From an uncultured Thiohalocapsa sp. (GTDB lineage Bacteria > Pseudomonadota > Gammaproteobacteria > Chromatiales > Chromatiaceae): a DNA stretch of 64,000 nt. A program made the position numbers and the translations under genes. Positions 36,524 to 47,459 of the stretch are shown piece after piece (within the stretch, counting starts at the first letter, position 1; each line of letters begins with the position of its first letter). The stretch spans positions 1-64,000 of the forward strand of contig NZ_CAJXYK010000009.1 of assembly GCF_913063425.1 (NCBI RefSeq), in the 5' to 3' direction. The notes under the pieces were generated by a model that worked only from the letters and a program-made list of their open reading frames with translations, was not told the origin of the DNA and ran no database searches.

Positions 36524-37357
36524 TCATGTCTCCGGCCAGAGTACGAACAACAGGTCGATGAGCAGGATGCTGGTCACCGCCGCGATCATGGTGCGGGTGG
36601 CCGCCTCGCCGATGAGCTCCGGGTCGCGGCCGGCGATGGTGCCGTTCACCGTCGCGATGAGCGCGATGACCACCGCGAACACCAGCGGCTTGGCGATGGC
36701 CTCGCGCAGGTCGTAGGGGCCGAGGGTGCTGCGCACGGCGTCCACCAGCTGATAGGGCGGCACGTCCGAGAAGAAGAACAGCCAGACAAAGGCCGTGCCC
36801 ACAGTCACCAGGCTGCCCCAGACCAGGAAGGCGAAGGACATGGTGAGCATCGCCAAAAGCACCGGGCCGGTGACATAGCGGATGGGATTGATACCGCTCA
36901 CCAGCAGCCCGTCCATCTGCCCCGTCACCACCAGGGTCGCATGCCGCACCGCGAGCGCCACCCCCGCCCGCCCGGCCACCAGCACGCCCACCAGGATGGG
37001 CACCAGCTCCATCACGACGGCATAGGTGATGGTGTAGAGCAGCACGCCCGGGAGATTCAGATTCTGCAGGACCATGGTTGCCTGGCGCCCGAGGATCAGC
37101 CCCAGCGCCGCGGTCACCAGCGTCACCGCCGGCAGGATGGACAGCCCCGCCTGGCGCAGCGCCGCGGTGAAGGCGGGCAGATCCAGCCGCTCCCGACCCA
37201 GCACGATGTTGGCGTAGAGCGCCATGCACTCCGCGAGCGTCCGCGCCGCGAGCCCCAGGCCGGCGAGCCGGCCCAGCAGCCCGCCGCCCACCGCCGAGCG
37301 CGCGTCGGGCCGGCCGCGGTAGGCACGCTTCAGCGGGGTCTCGGCGGCGGGTTCCAT
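36524..37357 (-). CDS. MlaE-type permease of the MCE transporter
   Basis: 277 residues from ATG 37357 (the upstream extension lacks family character). The MlaE fold is evident: an N-terminal amphipathic segment (ALYANIVLGRE), ILPAVTLVTAALGLILGRQA, then VMELVPILVGVLVAGRAGVA and the family hallmark MDGLLVSGINPIRYVTGPVL, followed by three more helices. It is the inner-membrane channel of the lipid transporter and first gene of the operon permease-ATPase-MCE-lipoprotein. Confidence 0.9.
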   Translation of the reverse strand: MEPAAETPLKRAYRGRPDARSAVGGGLLGRLAGLGLAARTLAECMALYANIVLGRERLDLPAFTAALRQAGLSILPAVTLVTAALGLILGRQATMVLQNLNLPGVLLYTITYAVVMELVPILVGVLVAGRAGVALAVRHATLVVTGQMDGLLVSGINPIRYVTGPVLLAMLTMSFAFLVWGSLVTVGTAFVWLFFFSDVPPYQLVDAVRSTLGPYDLREAIAKPLVFAVVIALIATVNGTIAGRDPELIGEAATRTMIAAVTSILLIDLLFVLWPET

Positions 37358-37727
37358 GCGCCGTAATGTTACCGTGAATCCGACGGCGGTCGTGGACGGC
37401 GGCATGCGCTGCGCCCGAAGGGTGGCGATGCTCGCTGCACGCCGCGGTGCCCTGTCGCGGGTCGCCGGCCGCACCCGGGCGCGTGGGCGCCTGGAGCGCT
37501 CACCGCTGGAACGAGTCCAGCATTCGGGCTATCCTGTGGCGTTTAGCATCGAAGGTGAACCCACGCGGAAGCACTGACGGGCCGGGCACCCCGAGCGGGC
37601 CTCCTGCGGGCCTGAGTCCGACCCGGTCCGAGCCGCTGTCAACCGCCGCGGGCCGGCAGCGCAGGTCGGCACCAGATCCCAAAGCCAGCGTCCGGCGCCA
37701 TCGCCCGGTGCACACCGCAGCGCCACC
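37358..37727. other. Divergent promoter region between the MCE operon and the LysR gene
   Basis: 370 bases without a gene. Being between divergent genes it should hold promoters for both. LysR proteins often bind here (T-N11-A sites), but I could not single one out against the GC-rich background. Confidence 0.4.
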
Positions 37728-38759
37728 ATGTCCCATGCCAACGACGGCCGCCACGCCTTCCCGGGTGGCGCCGACTACCTGATCCGCCACGCCACCCTGC
37801 GCCAGCTGCAACTGCTGGAGGCCATCGTGCGCCTCGGCAGCTTCACCCGCGCCGCGGAAGAGCTGTTCCTGACGCAGCCGACGGTGTCCATGCAGATCAA
37901 GAAGCTGTCGGAGACGCTCGGCACGCCGCTCTTCCGCCACGTCGGCCGCACCGTGGAGCCCACAGATGCCGGTCGTGAGGTCTATGCCGCCTGCCGCGAG
38001 ATCCTCGGCACGCTGACGGACCTGGAGGTCAAGCTCTCGGACCTGAAGGGGCTGAAGCGCGGGCGCCTGCGGCTCGGCGTGGTCACCACCGCCAAGTATG
38101 TCGCCCCGGAGATCCTCGGCGCCTTCTGCAAAAAGTATCCGGGCATCGAGGTGTCCCTCGGCGTCACCAACCGCGAGCACATTCTGGAGCGCCTGACGGC
38201 GCACGACGACGACCTCTACGTCGCCGGGCAGCCGCGGGAGGTGAACGAGCAGATCGAGAGCATCCCCTTCGCACCCAACCCCCTGGTGGTCGTCGCCCGC
38301 ATCGACCACCCGCTGGCGACGGAGCGCGACATCCCCATCGAGGCCCTGGCCGGCGAGAGCCTGATCCTGCGCGAGCCGGGCTCCGGCATCCGGGACGCGG
38401 TGGTCAAGTGCTTCGAGCAGGCCGGCCTCACGCCGCGGGTGCGGATGCAGCTCGGCAGCAACGAGGCCATCAAGCACGCCATCGTCGGCGGCCTGGGCAT
38501 CTCGGTGCTGTCGCTGCACTCGCTGCGGCTGGAGAGCGCCGGCGGCGGGCTGGCGCTGCTGGACGTGCAGGGCTTCCCCATCATGCGCCGCTGGCACCTG
38601 CTGCACTGGCGCGGGCGGGAGCTGTCGCTGGTGGCGCGCACCTTCCTGGACTTCGCCATCGCCTACGAGCCGGAGATCGCCGAGCGGCTGGGCCACGCCA
38701 GGGAGGCCTTCGAGCAGACCCGCGAGAGGCTGCGCGGGCGCCGGACCTCCAGCGCATGA
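37728..38759 (+). CDS. LysR-family regulator, CbbR-like
   Basis: 343 residues. The N-terminal winged helix reads HATLRQLQLLEAIVRLGSFT and AAEELFLTQPTVSMQIKKL; the effector-binding domain starts at RLRLGVVTTAKYVAPEILG. The sequence pattern is that of CbbR, the activator of Calvin-cycle operons, or a close relative; no cbb gene is in the window. Its stop overlaps the purK start (ATGA, 38756-38759), so regulator and PurK are translationally coupled. PurK fixes bicarbonate, so a CO2-related input would make sense, but this is inference. Confidence 0.88.
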   Translation: MSHANDGRHAFPGGADYLIRHATLRQLQLLEAIVRLGSFTRAAEELFLTQPTVSMQIKKLSETLGTPLFRHVGRTVEPTDAGREVYAACREILGTLTDLEVKLSDLKGLKRGRLRLGVVTTAKYVAPEILGAFCKKYPGIEVSLGVTNREHILERLTAHDDDLYVAGQPREVNEQIESIPFAPNPLVVVARIDHPLATERDIPIEALAGESLILREPGSGIRDAVVKCFEQAGLTPRVRMQLGSNEAIKHAIVGGLGISVLSLHSLRLESAGGGLALLDVQGFPIMRRWHLLHWRGRELSLVARTFLDFAIAYEPEIAERLGHAREAFEQTRERLRGRRTSSA

Positions 38760-39922
38760 CCGCCACCGACGATCGCTATCCTTACCCGGTCGCGCAGATC
38801 GGCATCATCGGCGGCGGCCAGCTCGGGCGCATGCTGGTGGCCGCCGCCAAGCGCATCGGCTGCACCTGCACCGTGCTGGACCCCTATCCCAACAGCCCCG
38901 CGGGCCAGCTCTCCGGCGAGCAGATCGTCGGCACCTACCACGACCCGGCGGCGCTGAAGGAGCTGGTGGCCGCCTGCGACGTGACCACCTTCGACATCGA
39001 GGACATCGACACCGCGACCCTGGCCGGGCTGTCTGCCGCCGGCCATCGCATCTTCCCCTGCCCCTGGCTGCTCGCCGACATCCAGGACAAGCTGCGGCAG
39101 AAGCAGGTGCTGGCGGACGCCGGCATCCCGAGCGCTGAGTTCGTGCCGGCAGACGCGCCCGACCCCGACGCCTTCGCCGTCTTCGGCTATCCGCTGGTGC
39201 AGAAGGCCCGCCGCGGCGGCTACGACGGCCGCGGCGTGCAGGTGATGCATGAGCCGGCGGATTTCGGCAAGCACCTGCCGGTGCCGTCCCTGGTGGAGCG
39301 CTTCGTGCCGGCGCGCCTGGAGCTGGCGGTGATGGTGGCGCGGGGGCAGGACGGCGCCACCTGCGCCTATCCGCCGGTGGAGATGCGCATGCGCCCCGGC
39401 GAGAACATGCTGGACATGCTGCTGGCCCCCGCGCGGGTGGAGGCCAGCATCGCCGCGGCCGCGCGGGACCTGGCGGTGGCCACGGTGCAGGCGCTGGCGG
39501 GCGTGGGCATCTTCGGCGTCGAGCTGTTCCTCACCCAGGGCGGTGAGCTGTTGGTCAACGAGGTCGCCCCGCGCACCCACAACTCCGGCCACTACACCAT
39601 CGAGGCCTGTGTCACCGACCAGTTCGAGCAGCATCTGCGCGCCATCACGGGTCTGCCGCTGGGGGCCACGGACCTGGTGCGCCCGGCGGCCATGCTGAAC
39701 CTGCTGGGGGAGCCCGGCTTCGCCGGCCGCCCGGTCATCTGCGGTCTGCGGGCGGCGCTGGCCATCCCGGGCGTCTCCGTGCACCTCTACGGCAAGGCCG
39801 AAACCCGCGCCTACCGCAAGATGGGCCATGTCACCGTGCTGGACGCGGACATCGAGCAGGCGCGGGCCAAGGCGGAGCGGGTGCGGGCGCTGATTCGCAT
39901 CGAAGGGGAGGAGCGCGCCTGA
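38756..39922 (+). CDS. purK: N5-carboxyaminoimidazole ribonucleotide synthetase
   Basis: 388 residues. PurK carboxylates AIR with ATP and bicarbonate in purine synthesis. The ATP-grasp landmarks are IGIIGGGQLGRML at the N-terminus, QKARRGGYDGRGVQVM and NEVAPRTHNSGHYTIEA. The start ATG lies inside the end of the LysR gene. purE follows 239 bases downstream on the same strand. The usual order is purE-purK, so this arrangement is inverted and interrupted by a spacer. Confidence 0.94.
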   Translation: MTATDDRYPYPVAQIGIIGGGQLGRMLVAAAKRIGCTCTVLDPYPNSPAGQLSGEQIVGTYHDPAALKELVAACDVTTFDIEDIDTATLAGLSAAGHRIFPCPWLLADIQDKLRQKQVLADAGIPSAEFVPADAPDPDAFAVFGYPLVQKARRGGYDGRGVQVMHEPADFGKHLPVPSLVERFVPARLELAVMVARGQDGATCAYPPVEMRMRPGENMLDMLLAPARVEASIAAAARDLAVATVQALAGVGIFGVELFLTQGGELLVNEVAPRTHNSGHYTIEACVTDQFEQHLRAITGLPLGATDLVRPAAMLNLLGEPGFAGRPVICGLRAALAIPGVSVHLYGKAETRAYRKMGHVTVLDADIEQARAKAERVRALIRIEGEERA

Positions 39923-40161
39923 GGAAGACGCGAAAGGCGTGACCTACAATCCAAGCTGACCCGACTCAGGAAACGCCTTCTGTTGCCACGCAATACCTGA
40001 AGCAGGGGCAATGCGTGGGTCGACGGTGAAGCCTGGATGTTTTCGCGCTGTTCGCGGCTTTCTCAGCTGCTGTTCAGAGGCTGCACAGGCAGGCGCGCAA
40101 AGACGCCGGCATCCCACTGCTGCAACGGTCAACCGAGCACCAACACCGCGAAACAGTCACC

Positions 40162-40710
40162 ATGGCAAAGCAATCTTCGACGCCGCTGGTGGGCATCATC
40201 ATGGGCAGCGACTCGGACCTGCCCGTGATGCAGGGCGCCGCCGACGCGCTCACCGAGCTCGGCGTGGCCTTCGAGATGACCATCGTTTCCGCCCACCGCA
40301 CCCCGCGGCGGCTGTACGACTATGCCGGCTCCGCGGTGGAGCGCGGACTCAAGGTCATCGTCGCCGGTGCCGGTGGTGCCGCGCACCTGCCCGGCATGGT
40401 CGCCGCCATCTCGCCGCTGCCGGTCATCGGCGTGCCGGTGAAGAGCCGGGCGCTGTCCGGCGAAGACTCGCTGCTGTCCATCGTGCAGATGCCGCCGGGT
40501 GTGCCCGTGGCCACGGTGGCCATCGACGGCGCCCGCAACGCGGGCCTGCTGGCGGCGCAGATGCTGGCCGTTGCCGACCCTGCGCTGCTGGAGCGCGTGG
40601 CGCGCTTCAAGGCGGACCTCGAAGCCCAGGTGCTCGCCAAGGTGGAGCGGATGGCCGCCGGCGAGATCACCGCCGAGAGCGTCGCCGCAGCGCGCGCCCG
40701 GAAGGGCTGA
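40162..40710 (+). CDS. purE: N5-CAIR mutase, class I
   Basis: 182 residues. PurE moves the carboxylate of N5-CAIR to give CAIR. The class I motifs are [13 protein letters not shown] (phosphate loop), [13 protein letters not shown] (catalytic His) and [15 protein letters not shown]. The C-terminal extension of about 20 residues ([20 protein letters not shown]) is helical and variable. It works on the product of purK just upstream. Confidence 0.94.
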   Translation: MAKQSSTPLVGIIMGSDSDLPVMQGAADALTELGVAFEMTIVSAHRTPRRLYDYAGSAVERGLKVIVAGAGGAAHLPGMVAAISPLPVIGVPVKSRALSGEDSLLSIVQMPPGVPVATVAIDGARNAGLLAAQMLAVADPALLERVARFKADLEAQVLAKVERMAAGEITAESVAAARARKG

Positions 40711-40740
40711 CGGGTCTGGCGCAGGACGCTCGCGCGGATG

Positions 40741-41157
40741 TCAGGCCGCCGCGCTCTCGGCCGCTGACGCCTCGACGATGGCCCGCACCCAGGCGGTCAT
40801 GGCGTTGTTGGCGAGCGGCATGGGTGCTTCCAGAAAGCTGACCACGAAGCGGTCCCCAAGGTCGGCAACGCCGATGGAGCGCGGGCGCACCGCCATCACC
40901 TGCGGATTCGGCAGGTGGGTGCCGAAGCAGAAGACGATGTGCTTGGCGGCCCGGATGTCGCTGGCGATCTCGCCCTCTGGCAGGTCGCTGGTGTGGGCGT
41001 GATGGTCGAACTCGCCGATCATGCGCGCCACCTTATGACCCTCCACGCAGTCCCGCAGGTGCGCGAGGATGGCGTCCACGTCCGCAAAGCGGCACTCCGC
41101 CTTCGGCACTTCCAGGGTGTAGACGGGATATTTTTCCTGCAGCAGGGTCTGTTTCAT
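40741..41157 (-). CDS. DUF6858-like protein of unknown function
   Basis: 138 residues starting [20 protein letters not shown]. The body contains [39 protein letters not shown] and [20 protein letters not shown]. It resembles a small cytoplasmic family (DUF6858) that I recall from Campylobacterota and sulfur-oxidising proteobacteria. The conserved DHHAHT and Cys-Phe-Gly suggest a ligand or metal site. It stands alone, convergent with purE. The function is unknown. Confidence 0.75.
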   Translation of the reverse strand: MKQTLLQEKYPVYTLEVPKAECRFADVDAILAHLRDCVEGHKVARMIGEFDHHAHTSDLPEGEIASDIRAAKHIVFCFGTHLPNPQVMAVRPRSIGVADLGDRFVVSFLEAPMPLANNAMTAWVRAIVEASAAESAAA

Positions 41158-41397
41158 CTGCGCCCTTATCGATCCGGTTAAAGTTCACCGAAATTCTAGG
41201 GATCTCGGCCGTTCACGCATTGAAGATTCGCAAAGCGCGCTCGGCGGTCCCGGTCCGGACGGCGTGGCGGCCGGCGCCGCGGGGTGTCTCTCGCACAGGC
41301 AACGGCGGCCTGCGCCCGCTGTCAGACACGTCTGGGATCGCTGCGGCGGATCTGGCACAGTTGCGGGCCTGCGACCCCCTGCTGCCGAGAGCCCACC

Positions 41398-42072
41398 ATG
41401 TCCTGGAAAACCCGCAACCGCTCCTTCTACTACCAGGGCGCACCGGAGCCCGACGACCTGGTCCTGCCGCCGGCGGAGACCGCGCTGCTCTGCATCGACG
41501 TGCAGAACTACGGCATGGTGCTGCACGACGACCCCGCCGAGCGCGCGCGCTGGGCGCCCTTCCACAAGCGCATGCACGGCACCGTCATCCCGCGCTTGCG
41601 GGCGCTTCAGGACAGCTTCCGCGCCGCCGGCATGGACGTCATCCACGCCCGCATCGCCTGCCTGCTGGAGGACGGCCGTGACCGCTCCCTGAGCCAGAAG
41701 CTGCCGGGCTGGAACAACCTGCTGATGCCGCTCACCAGCGAGGCCTCGCAGATCGTGCCGGAGCTGGCCCCGGCCCCGGGCGAGATTCTCGTCACCAAGA
41801 CCACCGACAGCGCGCTGACCGGCACCAACCTGCGGCTGGTGCTGAGCAACATGGGCATCCGCAACGTCGTCGTCGCCGGCATCTACACCGACCAGTGCGT
41901 CAGCTCCACGGTGCGGAGCCTCGCCGACGAGAGCTTCAACGTCGTCGTGGTGGAGGACTGCTGCGCCGCCGGCACCGACGCGCTGCACCAGCATGAGCTG
42001 GAGGTCATCCACATGATCTACTGCCACGTGGTGAGAAGCGACGAGCTGCGCGCCATGATGGACCTGAGCTGA
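41398..42072 (+). CDS. Isochorismatase-family cysteine hydrolase
   Basis: 224 residues from ATG 41398. The catalytic triad is visible: Asp in ALLCIDVQNYGM, Lys in ILVTKTTDSAL and Cys in VVAGIYTDQCVSST, with the cis-peptide region preceding the Cys. The family includes nicotinamidases, ureidoacrylate and biuret hydrolases and isochorismatases; the N-terminal WKTRNRSFYYQG extension does not settle which. The next gene starts 13 bases downstream on the same strand. Confidence 0.88.
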   Translation: MSWKTRNRSFYYQGAPEPDDLVLPPAETALLCIDVQNYGMVLHDDPAERARWAPFHKRMHGTVIPRLRALQDSFRAAGMDVIHARIACLLEDGRDRSLSQKLPGWNNLLMPLTSEASQIVPELAPAPGEILVTKTTDSALTGTNLRLVLSNMGIRNVVVAGIYTDQCVSSTVRSLADESFNVVVVEDCCAAGTDALHQHELEVIHMIYCHVVRSDELRAMMDLS

Positions 42073-42085
42073 AGCGGAGGGCGGC

Positions 42086-42670
42086 ATGCATACAGGCACT
42101 CAGGAGCGAGCACCGCAAGCCCGCATGCTCGTCGGCGCAGTCATCAGGGCGCGGCTCCGGGCGCTCGGCATCGGCGCCGTCACCTGCGCGGCGCTCGTGA
42201 CCATCGCCCTCTTCTCGGGCACCGCCGGCGCCGGCGACCTCACCCGTTTCGAGCTCGACGACGGCAGCGTCATCGTCGGCGAGGCCCTTGGGCTCGCGGG
42301 CGGCGTCTACCGCATCCGCACCCCGGCGCTCGGTGAGATCGACGTCGAGGCCGCCCGCATCCGCCGCATGGAGCGGGCCACGGCCGCCGCCGGCGGCGGT
42401 GCCGGCGCGGGCGGCGGAGATTACAGTGATCAGCTCCAGGGCATCCAACGCAGCCTTGTCGGCGACCCCGACATCATGCAGTCCATCATCGCCCTCCAGC
42501 AGGACCCGCAGCTCCAGCGCGTCCTCCAGGACCCGGAGCTCATCGGCCTCATCACTTCCGGCAACGTCCAGGCCCTGCGCGAGCACGAAGGCTTCGGCGG
42601 GCTCATGAGCAACCCCGGCATCCGCGCCATCATCGACCGCCTCCTCGGCCCCGACGGCGGCCTTCGCTGA
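42086..42670 (+). CDS. Exported protein with STI1-like helical repeat
   Basis: 194 residues with a hydrophobic export segment at residues 23-43 (LGIGAVTCAALVTIALFSGT), after a longer than usual charged leader. A small beta-strand part follows (TRFELDDGSVIVGEALGLA, IDVEAARIRRM), then a Gly/Ala linker. The C-terminal half reads DPDIMQSIIALQQDPQLQ and VLQDPELIGLI, ending in NPGIRAIIDRLLG. The repeated DP...LQ...DPE pattern resembles the STI1/chaperone-adaptor motif. A periplasmic or envelope-attached protein is likely; the partner is unknown. Confidence 0.7.
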   Translation: MHTGTQERAPQARMLVGAVIRARLRALGIGAVTCAALVTIALFSGTAGAGDLTRFELDDGSVIVGEALGLAGGVYRIRTPALGEIDVEAARIRRMERATAAAGGGAGAGGGDYSDQLQGIQRSLVGDPDIMQSIIALQQDPQLQRVLQDPELIGLITSGNVQALREHEGFGGLMSNPGIRAIIDRLLGPDGGLR

Positions 42671-42682
42671 CGCACCTGGGGC

Positions 42683-42699
42683 GCCGACTTTCAGTCGGC
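42683..42699. repeat. Single GCCGACT-AGTCGGC palindrome
   Basis: A 7-base stem with a 3-base loop lies 12 bases after the preceding stop codon. It is one member of the dispersed palindrome family described at 58505-58678. Confidence 0.75.
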
Positions 42700-42947
42700 C
42701 CTGCGCGGCGAAGCCGCCCTCACCGAGAACACAATTCCGCATAATTCCGGGGACGTTATACTGATTAGATCGCCATACTCAGCCTCCGAATACTCACGCG
42801 AGGCTGTCGCGTTATCGCACACGGCTCGTTGTGGTTGCGGATGCCGGGTGGGCACGCCACGCCCGAGCGTCGTCGCTTGCTGCCCTGCTGGACCGTCAGA
42901 GCCGGAACAGGACGACGACGCTCCGCTGTTGCCTTAGTGAGCGACGG

Positions 42948-43271
42948 CTAACGGGCTCCCAGCGCGATGAAGGTGAACTCGGCGTCTTGGGCCTCGCCGG
43001 CGTTGTCGACATCCTTCGACTCCACGTCGAAGGTACGCACCCGCACGCTGTCGGCTGTGATGGGACCCACGCAGAACACGTTATCGCTGGCCGCGCCGCC
43101 CTGCTCGCGGGGGATGTAGCCGGTGACCATCACCACCGGCTGCGCGGTGAAGGGCGTCGAGAATGTGATGTCATAGACCCCGGACGTTACCCGCTGGGCC
43201 GTCCAATCGCCTGAGCCGTCGATGAGGGCATTCCCGCGACCATCAACTGCGCCATAGACCTGTGCTGTCAT
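42948..43271 (-). CDS. Small beta-rich protein, 107 aa
   Basis: I chose ATG 43271 because AGAGGAA lies just upstream; the frame extends further but without character. The protein reads VYGAVDGRGNALIDGSGDW, VTSGVYDITFSTPFTAQPVV and VRVRTFDVESKDVDN, alternating strands typical of a compact beta-sandwich also seen in tail or adhesin-like proteins. No signal peptide. It lies in a repeat- and transposon-marked stretch and could be a mobile passenger. The function is unknown. Confidence 0.7.
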   Translation of the reverse strand: MTAQVYGAVDGRGNALIDGSGDWTAQRVTSGVYDITFSTPFTAQPVVMVTGYIPREQGGAASDNVFCVGPITADSVRVRTFDVESKDVDNAGEAQDAEFTFIALGAR

Positions 43272-43740
43272 ATCGATTTCCTCTTTCATGTGTGGGATTG
43301 GTGCGATCGGGATGGATTGCACTGGACGGAAGATGACTCCGGCGCCATGCGCGTCGAACGGGCCGGGCGCTGCTCGTCGGCTGCCACGAGAAACGTACGA
43401 CGCGTCTGTGCGGACCGGGCTCGAGAAGTGTTGTGGTTGCCAAAGAACGCGTTGGCTTCGACAAGCTCGGCTAGGGTGGGTCTTGGTTGGTTTATGCAGG
43501 AGACGCGACCGGATAACCCGATACGGATAGGAAATCCAAGCCACCCTGAGCGTCCAGGTTGACCCGAGGACGAAGGGTGGCGGGGGTGGGATACGCCGTC
43601 AACGCCCGACTGCGGGGCTGACGGACGTTGCGCGCGGTGTGGGCGCGCGCGTTTCCGGGTGCTGGGGTGAGCACAGGCGCCGCAGCGCGCCGCTGGGAGA
43701 CGAGCGGGCTGCACTGTTTCCTGCGGGACAGAGATGGCGG
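43272..43740. other. Intergenic stretch beside the IS91 remnant
   Basis: 469 bases without a credible gene. The segment near 43450-43475 (GCTTCGACAAGCTCGGC) resembles a common dispersed intergenic element. The part next to 43741 is probably the end of the degenerate IS91-type element. Confidence 0.4.
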
Positions 43741-44018
43741 CTACCACGCAATGCGCTGATCCCATTCACAAATTGGCTCGATGTCGGACTCGGGCTGTTG
43801 GACAAGGTCCCAGTCCGGCATCGGCTCCGGTGCGTATTCCGGCCCTTCGTCCCAGGCAGGGGGCCGCGCGCGGGCGTGATCGGGGGTGGACGTGGTGGCT
43901 CACCGATCTGGGTGAGAACCCGCTCGACGGGCGCAGCCCCGGTGATGTAGGCGATGATGCGCATGTCCGCACCGCAGTTGGGACAGAAGTCATGCCCGCG
44001 GTCCGGACATCTGGCCAA
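43741..44018 (-). pseudogene. IS91-family transposase, C-terminal remnant with frameshift
   Basis: The minus strand reads CPNCGADMRIIAYITGAAPV, then RVLTQIGEPPRPPPITPARG. After a one-base loss in a C run (43859-43863) it continues in the next frame as AWDEGPEYAPEPMPDWDLVQ and EWDQRIAW with a stop at 43741-43743. This is the zinc-binding and proline-rich tail of IS91-type HUH transposases. The catalytic HUH and Tyr regions are missing upstream, so the element is dead. Confidence 0.8.
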
Positions 44019-44246
44019 ATAGACTCAGCGACACACCCGCGGTGACAGCGGCTCGGTCGGCTTGCGCCGCCGCGAGTCGGTCGACCGATCCGGGCTGGCG
44101 GCGCCCGGCACAGACGACTGGACTTTGCCTATGCAAATGACATACGCGAGGTTTGGCCAATCTCGGAACGCCCTTCCCGAACCGGTGTCAAGACGCCCCC
44201 GGACACGCGCATTGCCCAACTGTTCCGCAATGGGGCCAATCAGGCC

Positions 44247-44432
44247 GTGCGACTGCCGTGGGACCTCGAGCTCGACGCCGATGAGGTCGTCATCCGCCGT
44301 GATGGCGACAGCCTGATCCTGACGCCGAGGCCGCGCACCTGCGACGACGACTTCGCCCGCGCCCGGCGGTTGGACCGCGACTTTCCCGACCCACGGGAGC
44401 TGCGCCCGGCCGACGAAAGGGACCCCTTCTGA
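44247..44432 (+). CDS. vapB: VapB-type antitoxin, start codon altered
   Basis: Read from GTG 44247 the protein is 61 residues (VRLPWDLELDADEVVIRRDG). The same frame continues upstream as TRIAQLFRNGANQAVRLP, the complete AbrB-like N-terminal strand of VapB, with an ACG at 44205 exactly where the family's ATG would be. Either translation starts at ACG or at the internal GTG, or the antitoxin is compromised. It overlaps vapC as TGATG. It would neutralise VapC and repress the operon. Confidence 0.75.
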   Translation: MRLPWDLELDADEVVIRRDGDSLILTPRPRTCDDDFARARRLDRDFPDPRELRPADERDPF

Positions 44433-44833
44433 TGCGCTGGATGCTCGACACCAATACCTGCATCTATGTGATGAAGGACCAGCCGCCCGCCGTCGCCCAG
44501 CGGTTGCGCCGTGTACCGGTCGGGGAAGTCGCCATCTCCGCCATCGTCCTCGCCGAGCTTCGTTTCGGCGTCCGCAAGAGCGTTCGGCGGGAGCGAAGCG
44601 CTGCCCCGCTGGACGATTTCCTCCGCTGTTGTCTGGCGCTCGACTGGCCGCAGGAGGCGGCGGATCTCTCTGCCGAGATCCGTGCTGACTTGGCGGGCCG
44701 CGGCACCCCGATCCGGCCGAACGATCTGCTCATCGCCGCCCATGCCCGGTGGCTCGAGGCGACCCTGGTGATCAGCAATGTCGGCGAGCTCGGCCGGGTC
44801 GCGGGGCTCAGGCTGGAGGACTGGGGTCCATAG
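44432..44833 (+). CDS. vapC: VapC PIN ribonuclease toxin
   Basis: 133 residues. The PIN motifs are WMLDTNTCIYVMK (first Asp), ISAIVLAELRFGVRKS (Glu), PIRPNDLLIAAHA (third Asp) and VISNVGELGRVAGLRLEDW at the end, where most relatives have NNTREF. The sequence looks full-length. It belongs to the VapBC tRNA-cleaving class (relatives cut initiator tRNA). Translation is coupled to vapB by the overlapping stop and start. Confidence 0.9.
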   Translation: MRWMLDTNTCIYVMKDQPPAVAQRLRRVPVGEVAISAIVLAELRFGVRKSVRRERSAAPLDDFLRCCLALDWPQEAADLSAEIRADLAGRGTPIRPNDLLIAAHARWLEATLVISNVGELGRVAGLRLEDWGP

Positions 44834-45042
44834 GCGCCGCATGCGCAGAGGGGGATGAGGCGCCCTCCCGGAATCCCTTCGGGGGAGCCTGCCCAGGCCG
44901 ACGCAGGGGGCTGCTCGTCCAACAGTTCCTGCTTGGAGTACTGCATCACGCTGACGCGACAGCGGGAGAGGGTGTCGACGAAGGCCGCCCGGCGCAGACC
45001 TGCGATCTCGGCGCCGCGGCCTTGGGAGACTCGGCCGAGTGC

Positions 45043-47130
<2,088 letters not shown>

Positions 47131-47284
47131 GGTGCCCGCTCGTCAGCGTGTCTGCGAATAGCTCGATTCTACGTGCACTCGGCCCGCGGTGATTGCGGTT
47201 CACCCCGATCAATTGCTAAGGTTTCGCCCCACATCGAACGCGTCAGCCAGGCCCACCGATCAACGCTGTACACATAGGTCCGTG

Positions 47285-47404
47285 ATGAGCAAGCTCGCCG
47301 CCCTTTGGAACAACCTGCAGGCCTCCTTCAAGGCGTTCCTCGACCGCCGCAAGCGCAAGCGCAAGGAGAAGGACGAGGATCCCTACATCTACCCGCATTT
47401 CTGA
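47285..47404 (+). CDS. Small basic protein, 39 aa
   Basis: MSKLAALWNNLQASFKAFLD followed by a Lys/Arg-Glu-rich stretch and the end DPYIYPHF. A weak start context reduces certainty, but the composition (amphipathic helix, then a charged tail) differs from random high-GC frames. It lies 55 bases before the SGNH hydrolase gene on the same strand and may lead that operon. I do not know a function. Confidence 0.5.
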   Translation: MSKLAALWNNLQASFKAFLDRRKRKRKEKDEDPYIYPHF

Positions 47405-47459
47405 TTCAGGTCCCCGAGGCCGCCGCCGATAGACATCGGCAACAGGGCCAGCCATCGCC

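Noticed and set aside
42948-43544. Longer 198-residue version of the small beta-rich protein
   Set aside because: The extra 91 residues have no family character, whereas ATG 43271 has a good ribosome-binding site.
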